Shown in pieces: positions 36,375-47,984 of a DNA stretch of 64,000 bases. Every line of letters starts with the position of its first letter. Within the stretch, counting starts at the first letter, position 1. Source of the DNA: Xenopus tropicalis (taxonomy: Eukaryota > Chordata > Amphibia > Anura > Pipidae). Under the pieces are notes generated by a model. It searched no databases. It was not told the DNA's origin and saw only the letters and a list, made by a program, of their open reading frames with translations. Position numbers and translations under genes: made by a program. The stretch lies in the NCBI RefSeq assembly GCF_000004195.4, contig NC_030678.2, positions 77,807,404 to 77,871,403 on the forward strand, read 5' to 3'.

Positions 36375-39300
36375 TCAGTTGCAGCAGGGAAGCCATGTCT
36401 GGTATGAGTGACTGCAGGACATGAGTGGCTGGACAGGAGTAAAGTAATAGCTATTGTAATTGACTTCACCTATGTAAGGGGCTGGCTGGTAGTAGCAAGT
36501 AAAAGTGGGCACAGCTTGTGGATGATTCTGCTCTGATAACACATGTACTGCCAAGGAAGCAATGAGTGCAAGTGTCTGCCTACGTTCATGTCCCATCAGG
36601 CACACAGTGCTCTCATTTACTACTTGGTGAAGAGTCATCAAATAGTCATATCGCTTGTCCTCCATTCCCACAAAATGATCCTGCAAATAACACTTTAGCT
36701 TTCTTTGTTGCTCCCTTATGTCTGGAAAGTCAATGAAATAACGTGAGCACATATACCGCTGCATGGTTTTCATGTCCACTTCTGATTTAGGCCGGAAACC
36801 TCTCACTAACAAATTACAGTATTTGAGAAGACCACCACCTCTGATTTCTTCTGGATTGCGTGTGGCAATAATTCTGTTGCGCAGGTGGTCCATGGCTTCC
36901 TCGAAGTCTCCATACATGCTCTCGCCGGTTACTGTGGGGTGGAAGCTTTGGGACATTGGGTTTTCTGAGCATTGGCTGAACATCAGCATAGAATCTAAGA
37001 TGATCTGAAAGGAGTCCACACTAAATTCAAACTGACGTCTCAGAGAATCAACAAACTTCAATTCCATGTTTTTGCCACTGTTGTTTGATAAGGAGATAAG
37101 GCTCCAACGATCACTTTCTGTACAGACTTTAACCAGTTTCTGAACATAGGCCTCTTTTAAAGTCATAGGTGTTATTTTCTCCTTATTGACACCTGAAGGC
37201 AGGAAGTCTAAGAGGCAATTGAGCACTGCATGTTTTACTACTTGAAAAGCATCTGGCCCCTTCAAATCCACCATGAATATCAGATCCAAGTCTTTATATC
37301 CCAGTCCGCTGTCATGATGCAACACATAGCTAGCAGCTGAACCATTCAGTCTCACATTATGTACAAGAATTCCCTTCTGCTCCAGGCGAGACCGGACAAC
37401 CTAAAATGGGATAAGAAAAATGTATATTACAGATTTTACCTTTGTAACACTATTTTATCAATTAAAAGCACCTCTGCTAACAAAGTCTTCAAAGAAACAA
37501 TGTGAGCAGATTTTAGTATATTCATAGTTTAAGACTTTTAAAAACAGATACCAGTGAGATTGCAATCCATCATGTATAAGTAAGATTACAATAAGTGGAG
37601 GCAGCATTTTAACCGACTTGGTATCAGTATTCAGTGAGTGCTGTTAGAGCAGCCAGTTTACCTAAAAACCATGGAATGTCTATGCTAGCATGATGCAGTC
37701 TGGGGGGGTATAATACACAAGCATACCTATGGTTAGAAAATAGTCTGCTACACAGGGCAAAGCTTAACAGTCTATTCATAACCAAGGTAACCTTTCTTAC
37801 TGCATCACCCCAACACTTGCCTAAGAAGTGACAAACACCTCCCTATACTCTGACACAGGTGTTAAAACTTCAAGAACATTTACTCCAGCTGACGAAGCAT
37901 AGCATTAATGCAATTAGGACAGGGATCTTATATAAGGAATTAATGAATTCAGGTCAAATGCTTAGAGCTACCTGAGCAGATAAACTGGAGGGGATGGTTT
38001 GTAAGGTGACATGCTAAGCATTACATGGCATTGGCATTTATTAAAGGACTGTAAATTCCTTGCAGGCCAGTGTACCTTTATTTGTTTACATTATTGCTCA
38101 GTGTAAACAATGCAAGATGTTTCAGGACTGGCTACTTAATATAGAGGCTATATAATAAAAAAAAAAAAAATAAAAAAAACAGTAATTGAGAGGCTGCAGC
38201 TTGAAAAGTGCAGTCAAGACCCTGCTGCACATAAGGATGGTGCCACGCTGAGCTACTTAGTAGCAGCTACTTGTCAGGGCTACTAAACACCAGAAGATAC
38301 CCTGCCATAGACAATACGGAGAATTGCCTCTGCTAAAACACATGTAGAAACAGTTATCAGTAAATGATCAGCATTGTCTGTTTTAGTAGCCACAACAAGT
38401 AGCTGGTACTAGCTGTGTGTCTTCACCCTAAGGTGTAAGGTCACTGAAGGCAAAAGACAGGAAACATGATCAGAAGTGGTTTTATGAGCACTGTTCTGAA
38501 AAACCCTATGGGTAAAACACAAAAGGAATACAGTACCTGGTAGTCCATTATTTAGGGCAGTGGCACACGGGGAAATTAGTCACCCCACGAAAAATCTTAG
38601 TTACCGCAGGCGACTAATCTCCGCACAATGCCATCCCACTGGCAAGAATGCAGGTTGGCATTTGTGTCACTATGATTTCCTTAAGTTGCCTCTCAAGGAA
38701 GCTTTGGGGCGACTTTGGGAAATTGTTGACATGTATGCCAACCTACTGCTGATTTACATAATTCCATATTGATGGCAATACAATTATTTTGTGTTCACAA
38801 TGTTTACATGATTTTTAGCAGACTTAAGGTAGTGATTCAAGGGATGGAAAGATTCCTTATCTAGAATACCTCAGGTCCCAAGCATTTTAGCTACTATACT
38901 TGTATACTCTTTGCTCTAATACATGGTATTCGCCCACTTCACAAAAAACTCCTCAAGTAGGCATTTTAGTTAACTGCATACCTGTCTGTACACAATTATA
39001 TTTGTGCAGTGGTGCTTGAAAGTTTGTGAACCCTTAAAATGTTCAATATTTTTATATGAATGCGACCTGAATTCTGATTCAGTCGATAAAGAAAACCTAG
39101 TTAAACTATATTGTCATCATACTTATTGAAAATAGTGACCCAACAACATCTGCATGCGGTAAAAGTAAATCCTTAGGCCAATGCCACAGCTGAAAAACGC
39201 CTACTAAGAATACACCCCTCTACTGTAAAAACTTCTTACTTGTGCCTGCACTGTGAAGCATTTATTACACTTGAGTGCATGCACATGTAGCAAGCCACTG

Positions 39301-42300
39301 CTCTAACCCAAAAATATTGCTGAACATCTACAGTTTGCCAAAGACTATGCAGACAAACCAGAAGGATACTGGTAGAATGTTTTGTGGATGGATGAAGCCA
39401 AAATAGAACTTTTTGGCTTAAATGAAGAGTGTTACATTTGGAGAAATAAAAATACTGCATTCCAGCATAAGAACCCCCATCTGTGAAATATGGTGATGGA
39501 AGTGTCCTGGTTTGGGCCTGTTTTGCTGAATCCGGGCCTGGACAGCTTGCCATCATTGATGGAACAATGAATTCTGAACTATACCAGAGATTTCTAAAGG
39601 AAAACGTCAAGACATCCGTCTGAATTGAATCTCAAGAGAAAGTGTATCATGCAAGCCAAGGATCCTAAACACACAAGTCATTCTACCAAAGAATGGTTAA
39701 AGAGAATGTTCTGGAAAGGCCAAGACAAAGTCCTGACCTTAACCAAATGAAATGTTGTGGAAAGCCCTAAAGCAAGCAGTTCTTGTGAGGAAACCCACCA
39801 ACATCAAAGAGCTGAAGCCGTTCTGTATTCAGAAATGGGCTAAAATGCCACCAAGTCAACGTGCAGGACTGATCATCAGTTACCGCCAACAGTTAATTGC
39901 AGTTATCGCTGTGCAAGGGACCAAACACGGAGCACAATTCACTTTTGCCACACAGATGTTATTGATCTCTCCCCCCCCCCCCCCCCCAAAACATGATTAA
40001 ATAGAATAGTTTCATTTGTTTCACTAGGTTTTCTTCATCTGATTTTTAAACAAGGCAAAAGTAGATGTTTTCATATAAAAATATAGAAATATGAAATAAC
40101 TAAAAATGTGTAGTGCTTTAAAAGTTATTTGTAAATGTAATTACTATTGAAAGCAGCATTTGCAACTCCTGGTTGTTACTTTTTAAACAATGTTGCAACT
40201 GTCAGGCTCCTCCAGCAAGTCAATTCTGTCAACCTGCTGCCTTGTGTTACATTGTTTCAACAGTCAGAGCCACCAGGGCAGAGAATAGAAAAGGACAGAC
40301 AAACACTGCTTAATAGCAATTATATATACAAACAAACTAAAATTACAAATTTGTAATAAATGTATATCGCAAAGCTGCCTAGAAGTTTTCTTTAAGAGGG
40401 GTGCCAGCTAGAACATCTATGACACAAAATTGCTAACCTGCTAAAGATTGTTATTGAATGCGTATTAATATAAAACACTTTACTAGTGCCAACCAATTTT
40501 AGGAAATTCCTGTTGAACACATTATGCAAGAACATTCCTGTCATACAAGTATGTTGAATCACCAAGGCCTTAACTACATGACTGTTCAGACTACTCAGCC
40601 TCACAAATTCTCATGCAATAAAAGCATGCAGTCATGTAAAGTCTTAATAAAGCCCGATTTTTATTTTCAGGTATCTTTCAATCAAACATTGTATAAATTA
40701 AAAAAGTCTATTTAAAGGACAAAGAAAGGCAAAGTCACTTAGGGGTGCCAAAGTGTTAGGCACCCCCAAGTGACTTAAATCGCATACCCTTTTACCCTGG
40801 GCTGGTGCCCCTGTTCAGAGAGAACAGCACCAGCCCGGGGTAGCTGCAGCACTTCCTGCTTCGCGTGCGCAGTAGAGTGAAAAAGCCGAACTTAACAGAG
40901 AAGTCGGCTTTTCACTCTACTGCGCATTCGTCGGTCCTGGGACCCCAGCAAAACGAAGCCAGAAGGAGGAAGCGCATGCTACAGGTACCCCGGGCTGGTG
41001 TTTTCTCCTAACAGGGGCACCAGCCCGCGGTACAAGGTAAGCTATTAAAGTCACTTTGGAGTGCAAACAAACAAAATATCCAGAGAGTCATTGACTTATA
41101 CTTTGGGGTGTACTTATTAACTTTGGAGACAAACCACCACCAGTGATGTTGCCCATAGCAACCAATCAGACCTTTGCTTTTGTTTCTAACTTGTAGGTGA
41201 CTGTTAGAATCTAACTGCCGATTGGTTGCTATAGACATCACTGGTGAGGTTTGTCTCAAATTTAAAAATAAATATATATGCCCCTTTGTATTTAGTTAGG
41301 CTCAAACCTGAATCTCAAGCATATGAACCATGATTGAATTTTGATCTACTTTGTTATACCTTTACATAAGTGAGGGCCTGAAGAATTTGCTTGGGGGCCA
41401 GGCTGAAGGACAGCTGGAGACTTGCTACAATCCAGAGATTGCCAGCCCAGGCCTGTTTAAAAGTAAATAAATAACAGCCAAACAAAAGTTTATACTGTAT
41501 TGCTGAGACACAACTTAAGTGTGTCGGTTGGGGATAGAAAGCCACTTGTGGCACAATCATCTAAGATTTTATCACAACAAATTCCTCAAAATAATGCCTG
41601 CCAAACATTTTGGCCAATTAACAGAAAATTAGCAATTATTTCATATGGTGATTGTCCCCTGCTATGCCCTAATCTAAAATACACCAATATATATAAAAAA
41701 AAAAAAAAAAAAAAAAAAAAGTTAGAAACATACCCTCTTATCTACAGCAAATGACTTAATACCAATATCCATATACACCATTTTGGGTCAATGCTCTACA
41801 TGAAAACTGTGCTAAATGGGGGCATGCCATGCCCCTCCTGCCATATATAGTGCATAAATCCAGTAGGCCTGTTCTAACCACACCTTTTAACGAATATGTG
41901 ACTTACTGCAATCACAGAACAGATTAAAGTTTAAAGACTACTGAAATACATTCTGCACCCAATCTATCCGATACACTGCAACGCAATAAAAACTATATAG
42001 AAATTGGATGGGTCATCTTGCTCAAAGAATGTCAGTGTACACTTAATTAGTAAAACTTGTGCAGGTTTCACAGAAGCCACATACATTGAAAGCCAACATC
42101 ACAACTTTTAAATGATCTGCTTGATGAAAGACTTATAGGCATGCTTCATTAATCTATTCCTTACCTATGGAATTTCTGACTTGTACACTTTACTGCTGAC
42201 TATAGTTCCAAGCAGAAAGGACAGTAAAGTTTTTAAAATAAAATGCAGGATAGGTCTGCAGCTTGATTCCCCAGATACAGAGTCTGGCAAAGTGCCAGGC

Positions 42301-43251
42301 AAAATAACCCTTCTCAGCACATTTTTATTCACCTTCTCTAGCTCTGCGCAAATATGTAAGCAATAGCTGCACACAGTAATGGGCGAGATAAAGACATGTG
42401 AAATTAAATTTTTCCTCTAAAGGCCATTTTAAACTTACATACTTTTATGTCTTGAAGAATTTGAGGTTATATGTTAAACACTGTTCTATGTAAGATACTG
42501 TATGAATGCTTTAAGAGCATTTAGAGGAAAGAAATGGCAGCTGACTTTCACACAAGTGTATCTGGAGATAAAAAAAAAAGAGCTAAAAAAAGTAAGTTGT
42601 AGGAATTGTTGCAGAGTTTTTGCCGTTTCAAAAGTGTCTTTAATAAGTGTATTAGAGAAGGAGGCACAGAAAAGTAGAAAGGAAACGACCTTTAAACCAC
42701 GTGCAGGCTGTATGGCTCTACAGGGCAGCCCGTTCCCTCCCTCATTCACCTTCACTCCAGCCGCTTCCCCCCATCCCAGCACTGCATTCCTGCCCGCCAG
42801 CCGTTTCCCTTACACACGTGTGTGGGTGCAGCATACGGAGGGACAGATACCCGACTCCTATGGCCCATGAAGCAGTTTAACGGACGAGCAAGGAAAAAAA
42901 ATAAGTGCAAGAATACAGAAGTCAATGCTGCTGACCTCTACATTTCTCCCAGGACCCCCTGACAATTAAAATTATGTAATATAGCCTTCTGTTAACTACA
43001 TTTCCCAGCACCCCTTATCGGCGTTATGGGCGATGCTAGAAATAGCCGGACATGTACATTAGCGTTTAAAACCGTCAGCAAGCGCTCACCTGCACCAAGT
43101 CCCTTGGGCGACAGGATAGAGTCGGGAAGTTGCCCCTGCCATGGATTGGCACGCTCTCGCACAGTATGGCATCCAAGCGGCGAACCTGCGGCCACGAAAG
43201 GACGCTGAAACGCGGAGCGGTAGGACTTGCTTGCGACAGGGCGGAGGACAT
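36375..43251 (-). CDS. tent5b: terminal nucleotidyltransferase 5B (FAM46 family)
   Basis: TENT5 proteins are non-canonical poly(A) polymerases that extend mRNA tails. Exon 1 (43251-43090, 54 codons) reads [16 protein letters not shown] and [12 protein letters not shown] and ends CAG|gtgagc. Exon 2 (37400-36375, 341 codons) follows a ttttag acceptor with [20 protein letters not shown]. The intron is phase 0 and the total is 395 residues, close to the 390-440 usual for the family. The nucleotidyltransferase motif is NGSAAS plus [12 protein letters not shown]91, D93 and E167 match the known catalytic triad. [22 protein letters not shown] and the TWLPC ending are family hallmarks. [15 protein letters not shown] and FTPVQPL favour paralogue B over A, C or D, as does the adjacent trnp1. 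The start is firm: an in-frame TAA lies five codons upstream of ATG 43251. The intron contains a Tc1 relic and three MITEs. All key residues look intact. Confidence 0.9.
38556..38745. mobile_element. truncated palindromic MITE in the tent5b intron
   Basis: Begins agggcagtggcacacgggg and carries the family interior (gccatcccactggcaagaat). The right arm is missing. It is the same family as 18050-18264 and 57297-57606. Confidence 0.65.
39007..40115 (+). mobile_element. decayed Tc1-like element in the tent5b intron
   Basis: The left end is CAGTGGTGCTTGAAAGTTTG followed by tgaaccctt. The right end is degraded but still pairs with subterminal left sequence (tttttatatgaa / ttcatataaaaa; gaaaacctag / ctaggttttc). 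The right boundary is approximate. A 17-base C run at 39971-39987 interrupts its 3' part. Confidence 0.7.
39370..39940 (+). pseudogene. Tc1-like transposase relic
   Basis: Pieces of the catalytic domain can be read in shifting frames: [10 protein letters not shown] (first Asp region, with the usual DET altered), a [17 protein letters not shown] block, and [20 protein letters not shown] near the C-terminus. Frameshifts and stops separate them, and the N-terminal half is not recognisable. It is on the opposite strand to the tent5b transcript. Confidence 0.7.
40712..41044. mobile_element. GC-rich palindromic MITE in the tent5b intron
   Basis: Begins ttaaaggacaaagaaaggca. The arms pair through ctggtgcccctgtt and accagcccggggta (with complements near 40992-41035), and through gaaaaagccgaactt / aagtcggcttttcac with cgcgcagtagagtg near the centre. 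The right tip is truncated. A relative lies at 50041-50297. Confidence 0.65.
41126..41257. mobile_element. short palindromic MITE in the tent5b intron
   Basis: gagacaaaccaccaccagtg pairs with cactggtgaggtttgtctc, and atagcaaccaatcag pairs with ccgattggttgctat. A related arrangement (aacccacaacaaccaat / attggttgctatgggtt) is at 55422-55534. Confidence 0.6.
41258..42990. other. tent5b intron, no further gene
   Basis: A 26-base A run lies at 41695-41720. E-box sequences CACGTG (about 42699) and ACACGTGT (about 42813) occur in the 3'-flank of the first exon. No separate gene is supported. Confidence 0.4.
42995..43013 (+). promoter_or_regulatory. ZNF143/Staf-like site in tent5b intron 1
   Basis: ACTACATTTCCCAGCACCC closely resembles the ZNF143 (Staf) consensus ACTACAATTCCCAGCATGC. 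It is 77 bp inside the intron from the exon 1 donor, a promoter-proximal position. Occupancy is not shown by sequence. Confidence 0.45.
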
Positions 43252-43794
43252 GACGAGACCTCCTTACAGCGGTAAAGGCTAACGAGCTCAATGTGACCAC
43301 GCCCACGAGGATCTCTTACTCCCTCAAGTCACTGCAGCCTCTTGTGCACTGACGGCGTCTCTTAGCAACCAGGCTCGCTGAGCGGGGAAGTCGTGCTCCG
43401 CAGAATTGCTTTCCGCTATAAAAGTGTAACTTGCGGTTAAACACTTCGTATTGCAGCAACAAGTTCCGCGAAGAAAAATACGATTACTGTCGGCTTCAAA
43501 CAGCAAGAAAAAAAAAAATCCCCTTTCAGTTCTTCCAAATTCTTAGTGACAAATAACCGAGTCAATTAAAAAAGGGCTTGCAACCCTGGTTGTTAAAATA
43601 TAAAAAAGTGGCTTCCGTAGGTTAAAAAAATTAAATGAATAAAACGTAAAACGCCCGGGTGCCCTTCAGCAGCTGTCAGATTTAAGACTGAGTGTGTGTG
43701 GGGCGTGTCCCGGCGGATAGAAATCACGCTACCGAATTCCGTTCCTGACAGCAGCAACGCACACACTGAGCGACACCGCCTTACGCTTCTCAAC

Positions 43795-44030
43795 TTATAT
43801 ACTTCGTCCAAATCTAAGCTGATTGGCCAGTGAGCATATCCATCATCCTACGCCTCCTAACTCCCGAATCGGATTGGGTTTACCAGCGTCTTCCGCATAC
43901 CGTCCTCCCACTGCAAAATGCGTCACACAGGACAGTAACGCTCTACTATTGGGCAGTTGCCAGTGAGAGAGCAACTCTATTCGTTAAGCCAAAACTCCTC
44001 ATACGTAAGAGGAATCCCAGCATTTATTGG
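43795..44030 (-). promoter_or_regulatory. tent5b core promoter: TATA box and four inverted CCAAT boxes
   Basis: On the - strand, TATATAA (complement of 43795-43801) is followed by GC-rich sequence leading to the ATG at 43251. Transcription would begin about 30 bp on, near 43770, giving a 5' UTR of roughly 520 bases. Upstream are four CCAAT boxes in this direction (ATTGG on the + strand at 43822, 43873, 43948 and 44026). Multiple CCAAT boxes are typical NF-Y promoters. A TATAAAAG on the + strand at about 43417 may serve antisense transcription or be fortuitous. Confidence 0.65.
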
Positions 44031-44039
44031 TCAATGTGA

Positions 44040-44900
44040 ATGCCAATTTATTTAAAGGTATGAACTGTCACAGTAGTAACTGCGTGCCTCGTTGGGATTA
44101 CCCTGTACAGCGTTGTCCCACTAACAGCATGCGGCCTAGATGTCATGTATGCGGCCCCAGCGAACACGATGGTATGCTGAGTGCTGCATATATTTTTATG
44201 CTTAACCTGCAAGCGCTTTGCTGTTGTAAAATTACTACTGTCCCCACAGAGTTATATGGGAGCTGTAGTTCTGTGATTGCTAGAACGTGGTGAATTCTTC
44301 ATTGCGAAAGTTTGTCAAAATGTAAGTGCTGTGTTAATGAGCCACAGGCAGGACTTGTGGACCGAAGAACGATTAAAGCAAGCTTCTCCCCTCCGGCAGT
44401 CAGTGATTATGGTGTAAATTAGCATAGTAGCCTAATTCTTCATTAGTACATGACAGCCAGAGCTGTGGAAATGTTCCTCTAGCTAATGTAAAGAGCAAAA
44501 TGCCAAGTGAGCCAGAGTTCTTCTGGGAGTTGCTAGTAGTTCCTGAGATAGAAATTACATAAGCAGCCTACCTTATATAATAACACCAATAAAGACAATA
44601 CATGGCTGGAACCAGTACACTTGCTATTAAAACATGGGCAGCTTCTTAGGGTGTGTGGAGTTCCTGTCGGTAGTATAACAATTGCAGATTTATTGGTTAT
44701 TGCATTAAGTTATAGAGTGGTGCTTTACATCGCTAAATATCAATGGGAGGCAGTAACAAGTTCAGTGTTCATTGAAAACATAGGACCATAACTAGGAGGT
44801 TACCAATAGAAGCAATTCAGGGGTGCCAGTTTCCCCTACAGTGGCCTCTCTCAGTCTGGCATGTTTAGGTATGTTGTAAGAAGTGCCAGGCATATATTAA
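44040..44900. other. upstream intergenic stretch, no recognised gene
   Basis: Distal promoter or intergenic sequence of tent5b. No repeat family or gene is recognised. Confidence 0.35.
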
Positions 44901-45397
44901 GGGGCACATTTACTAATCCACGAACGTCCGAAAAGTTTTTGCGTTTTTTTCGTAATGATCGGTATTTTGCGACTTTTTCGTAGCCATTACGACTTGCTCG
45001 TAAATTGTCACGACTTTTTCGTAGCCGTCGCGCAGAGTACGAAAGTTTCGGATTCATTCAAGCTTCAGTATTGTGACTTTCCTTGGGCCAGGTTGGAGCT
45101 GCAGAGTCCTACGGGAGGCTTCCAAAATCACGCAAAGTCGCAAAGGTTTGCCCGCCGTTTACGAGCGCTCAATACGAAAAAGTCGCGACAATATATGAGC
45201 AAGTCGTAACGGCTACGAAAAAGTCGCAACAATTTACGAGCAAGTCATAATGGCTACGAAAAAGTCGTGACAATTTACGAAAAAGTCGTGACGGTGACGA
45301 AAAAATCGCAAAAAATACAAAAAAGTTGCAAAATGTTCGTTTCCAATCCGATTTTTTCCATTCGGGATTCAGATTCGTGGATTAGTAAATCAGCCCC
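44901..45397. mobile_element. Harbinger-like MITE with inverted arrays of a 41-bp unit
   Basis: Ends ggggcacatttactaatcca and tggattagtaaatcagcccc are inverted and flanked by TAA (44898-44900 and 45398-45400). The right arm contains about 3.7 tandem 41-bp units (starts 45171, 45212, 45253, 45294), each with tacgaaaaagtcg. The left arm holds inverted copies of the same unit at about 44960-45035. Confidence 0.8.
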
Positions 45398-45400
45398 TAA

Positions 45401-46333
45401 GTATCATCATGGGATGCCCAACCCGTGGCTACCGGGACCCCTTGACTGATAAAATCCCCAGGGCAGTTTTTGTCCTGCTTAAACACTCAGAGGGGGACGA
45501 TTTAGACTTTATTTCTTATAGTCTTACATGAGGGGGTAAAAGTGAGGTGGGGTACAAGTACAAATTAAAATATTGTATATGAAGGGTCAGCCTGTTTAGT
45601 TCATGACTCTTGTGCCTTGACTAAAAAATAGCAGGTAATTTATTATTATTTACATTATAATTTACATTATAGCGCCTTTAAAACATTTTATTGACCTTAC
45701 TTGGCCCTCTACAGTTGTGCCGCCTCACATGCAGGGTCTGCTTCCTCTAAAGTTACACATGGAGTACCTTTTTGAACTTGCAGTCAGTAACTGGGATATG
45801 TGAGACTGGCTTAAATTTATGAGACACATTTAAAAAATCTAGTTAGGCAACTTACTCAGTCAAATCAGAACTCTAGCCTTCGTGGTAGTACGAATACCAA
45901 ACCACTAATGGCACTTTTAACCTTATATTTTTAGATGGATTTTACAAGTAGTTTATATGTAACTCTGCCATATATTAATTTAGACATAGTATATATTTGT
46001 TTCCTCTGCATCTTTTATTCCTTTTAACCTAAATGACACCCCAACTTTTCAACATGCACTAAACTAATTATCTCTATTTTATACTTTCTTAAACCTTTCT
46101 CCCCTCCCCACTTAACACCCTGGATCAGTATTAAGATTATAACTAAATACCTGCTCATCTTCCCTTAAGTGATACAGATCCTATTACATTCTCAAGGTCA
46201 CCAACAGTCTCTCTCTAGTCTCTCTCTAGTACATTAGTGAAACTACAAATTTGAGCTTTATTAAATAGTGCCTTGTACCATCTACAGAATAAGCGAATGT
46301 GGATAGGAATGAGAGGAAAAAGTCTATAGAAAC
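45401..46333. other. intergenic stretch, no recognised gene
   Basis: No supported gene. A short tandem duplication of tctctctctag occurs at about 46208-46228. Confidence 0.4.
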
Positions 46334-46336
46334 AAT

Positions 46337-46643
46337 GGGGCAGATTTACTAAGACACGAACACTCGTTCATTTGAATGCTCCGAGCATATTTTCGCCGAA
46401 TTTTTCGTTGCTTCCGCGACTTTTTCGTATGCTTGTGCAAAAAAATTGTAAAGGTTTTCCTGCTGTTTACAATTGTTCCGTACGAAAAGTTTGTGACTTT
46501 CGGATCGCCAATACAATATTATCGTAACTAATACGATTTTTTCGTAAGCATATTCGTGATATTTGCGATCCTCAGAAATGATCATATCTAATCCGAATTT
46601 ATCCCATTCGGGATTCGAACTTGTGTTTTCATGAATGTGCCCC
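46337..46643. mobile_element. Harbinger-like MITE with 3-bp duplication
   Basis: Ends ggggcagatttactaagaca and gaatgtgcccc are inverted, flanked by aat (46334-46336, 46644-46646). The interior has ttttcgtatgcttgtgcaaa and cccattcgggattcgaac phrases shared with the host MITE at 21720-22370. Confidence 0.75.
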
Positions 46644-46765
46644 AATGTATTAAAGTGGGGGTTTGTGAATAAAATTTTAAATTATTAATGTGTTGCATGA
46701 AATGGATGAACCAACTACTATTATAAAATCATTTAAACCAATAACAATGTAAACAGAAATAGTAG

Positions 46766-47186
46766 CAGTGTCGGAATGGTCCACAAGGACACCAGGAAAG
46801 TTCCCGGTGGGCCCAGGTGTCAGTGGGCCCTAGCCATTTGGCCTAAATCATGGTCATTACTTATTTTTCTATGGAAACAAAGCCTACTGTAGCTATGATT
46901 ACGTGTGCATACACAAAACGTGTTAGGTTCTGCCATGAATAAAGCTTTTGGAACGTTTTAAAACCCGCTGTCCTGGTGCTTGGTGAGTGAGTGCGTGCTC
47001 AACTGTTTGGATTTTTCATGGGAATAAAGCAACTAAATATATAGAAGAATAGATTATAGTATGTAAAGATAAAAAAACTAGGAAAATATAGAGACTGAGT
47101 AAGAAGTGGATGAAAAATAGTTTGGAGAGTGGGCCCATGGTCTAAGGTGGTTTCTGGTGGGCCTCTGGCATCGCAGTCTGACACTG
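46766..47186. mobile_element. hAT-like MITE with 8-bp target duplication
   Basis: Ends CAGTGTCGGAATGG and a complement of CAGTGTCAGACTG are flanked by aatagtag (46758-46765) and aatagtaa (47187-47194). The interior contains gtgggcccaggtgtcagtgg, found also in the fragment at 820-883. Confidence 0.8.
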
Positions 47187-47194
47187 AATAGTAA

Positions 47195-47984
47195 ACTAAT
47201 ACTTATACTTGGTTGAAGCACTTTTTGATTTTATTACAGCAAAGTTTTTTTGGGTAAGAGCCAGGGTCGGACTAGGGGGTGCACCTCCCCACTCTGGCTG
47301 GGCCATTCCAGAACATTGACCTTGTCTCCCTACCCTACGCCACAACCCAAACTTATGAAGAATACGACTAATTGTTCTCACATGTAGGAAACAATACTTG
47401 CCAAGAAACTGTGGCCATTTTTCTCTTTGTCTTCTCATCAATCTTGGAGGGACATTCAGCGCCGGATTTGTCAACATTTCGGTATGGCATTCCGCCCCTA
47501 AATTTGTGGTGCTCTAGGCCTGGGCCTTTGTGGCCTTGCCACAAATCAGGGCCTGAGGCCATTCTTATCTTAGTACAGTCACTGTTAAGCCATATTTTCC
47601 CCATTTGTTGATGACTGTCTTCACCGTGCTCCATAAAATATTTCATGATTTGGATACTTTTTGTACTCCTTTCCTGACTGATACCTTTCAGTAATGAAAA
47701 TTCTTTGGACCATGGCCTTTGGAATATGAGACCAAGAGGAATAACCCTACAGCCGTGCTGTCCAAATGGCACCCCTCCTCCCCTGTGTGGCCCCCCACCT
47801 GCCAGGCACACTGTCAGGCTGTAATCCCCATATATTGTTCACACCTTTAAGCCCCTATATTGTTTACACCTTTTGGTCCCTGCATTGCTCACAACTCAGG
47901 CTCAGACTGTAAGCACCCACATTGTTCACCTGTTTACACCAGAAGGACTGCCAGCATTGTGTCACTATATGTACTGCCTGAGCT
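47195..47984. mobile_element. unassigned repeat interrupted by a short hAT-like MITE
   Basis: 47457-47555 is a 99-bp hAT-like MITE (CAGCGCCGGATTTGT ... acaaatcagggcctg) of the same family as 21746-22067. The flanking 8 bases (gggacatt, aggccatt) match at six positions. On the - strand the surrounding sequence reads short protein-like stretches (KYFMEHGEDSHQQMGKIW before it, RREKWPQFLGKYCF-like after it) that hint at a decayed coding repeat. I do not recognise the family. Confidence 0.45.

Noticed and set aside
39236..39610. A 124-codon - strand frame in the tent5b intron
   Set aside because: It is antisense to the decayed Tc1 transposase, which is recognisable on the + strand.
42992..43306. 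A 104-codon frame on the - strand overlapping tent5b exon 1
   Set aside because: It is a shadow in another frame. The exon 1 frame reads the conserved TENT5 N-terminus and splices in phase.
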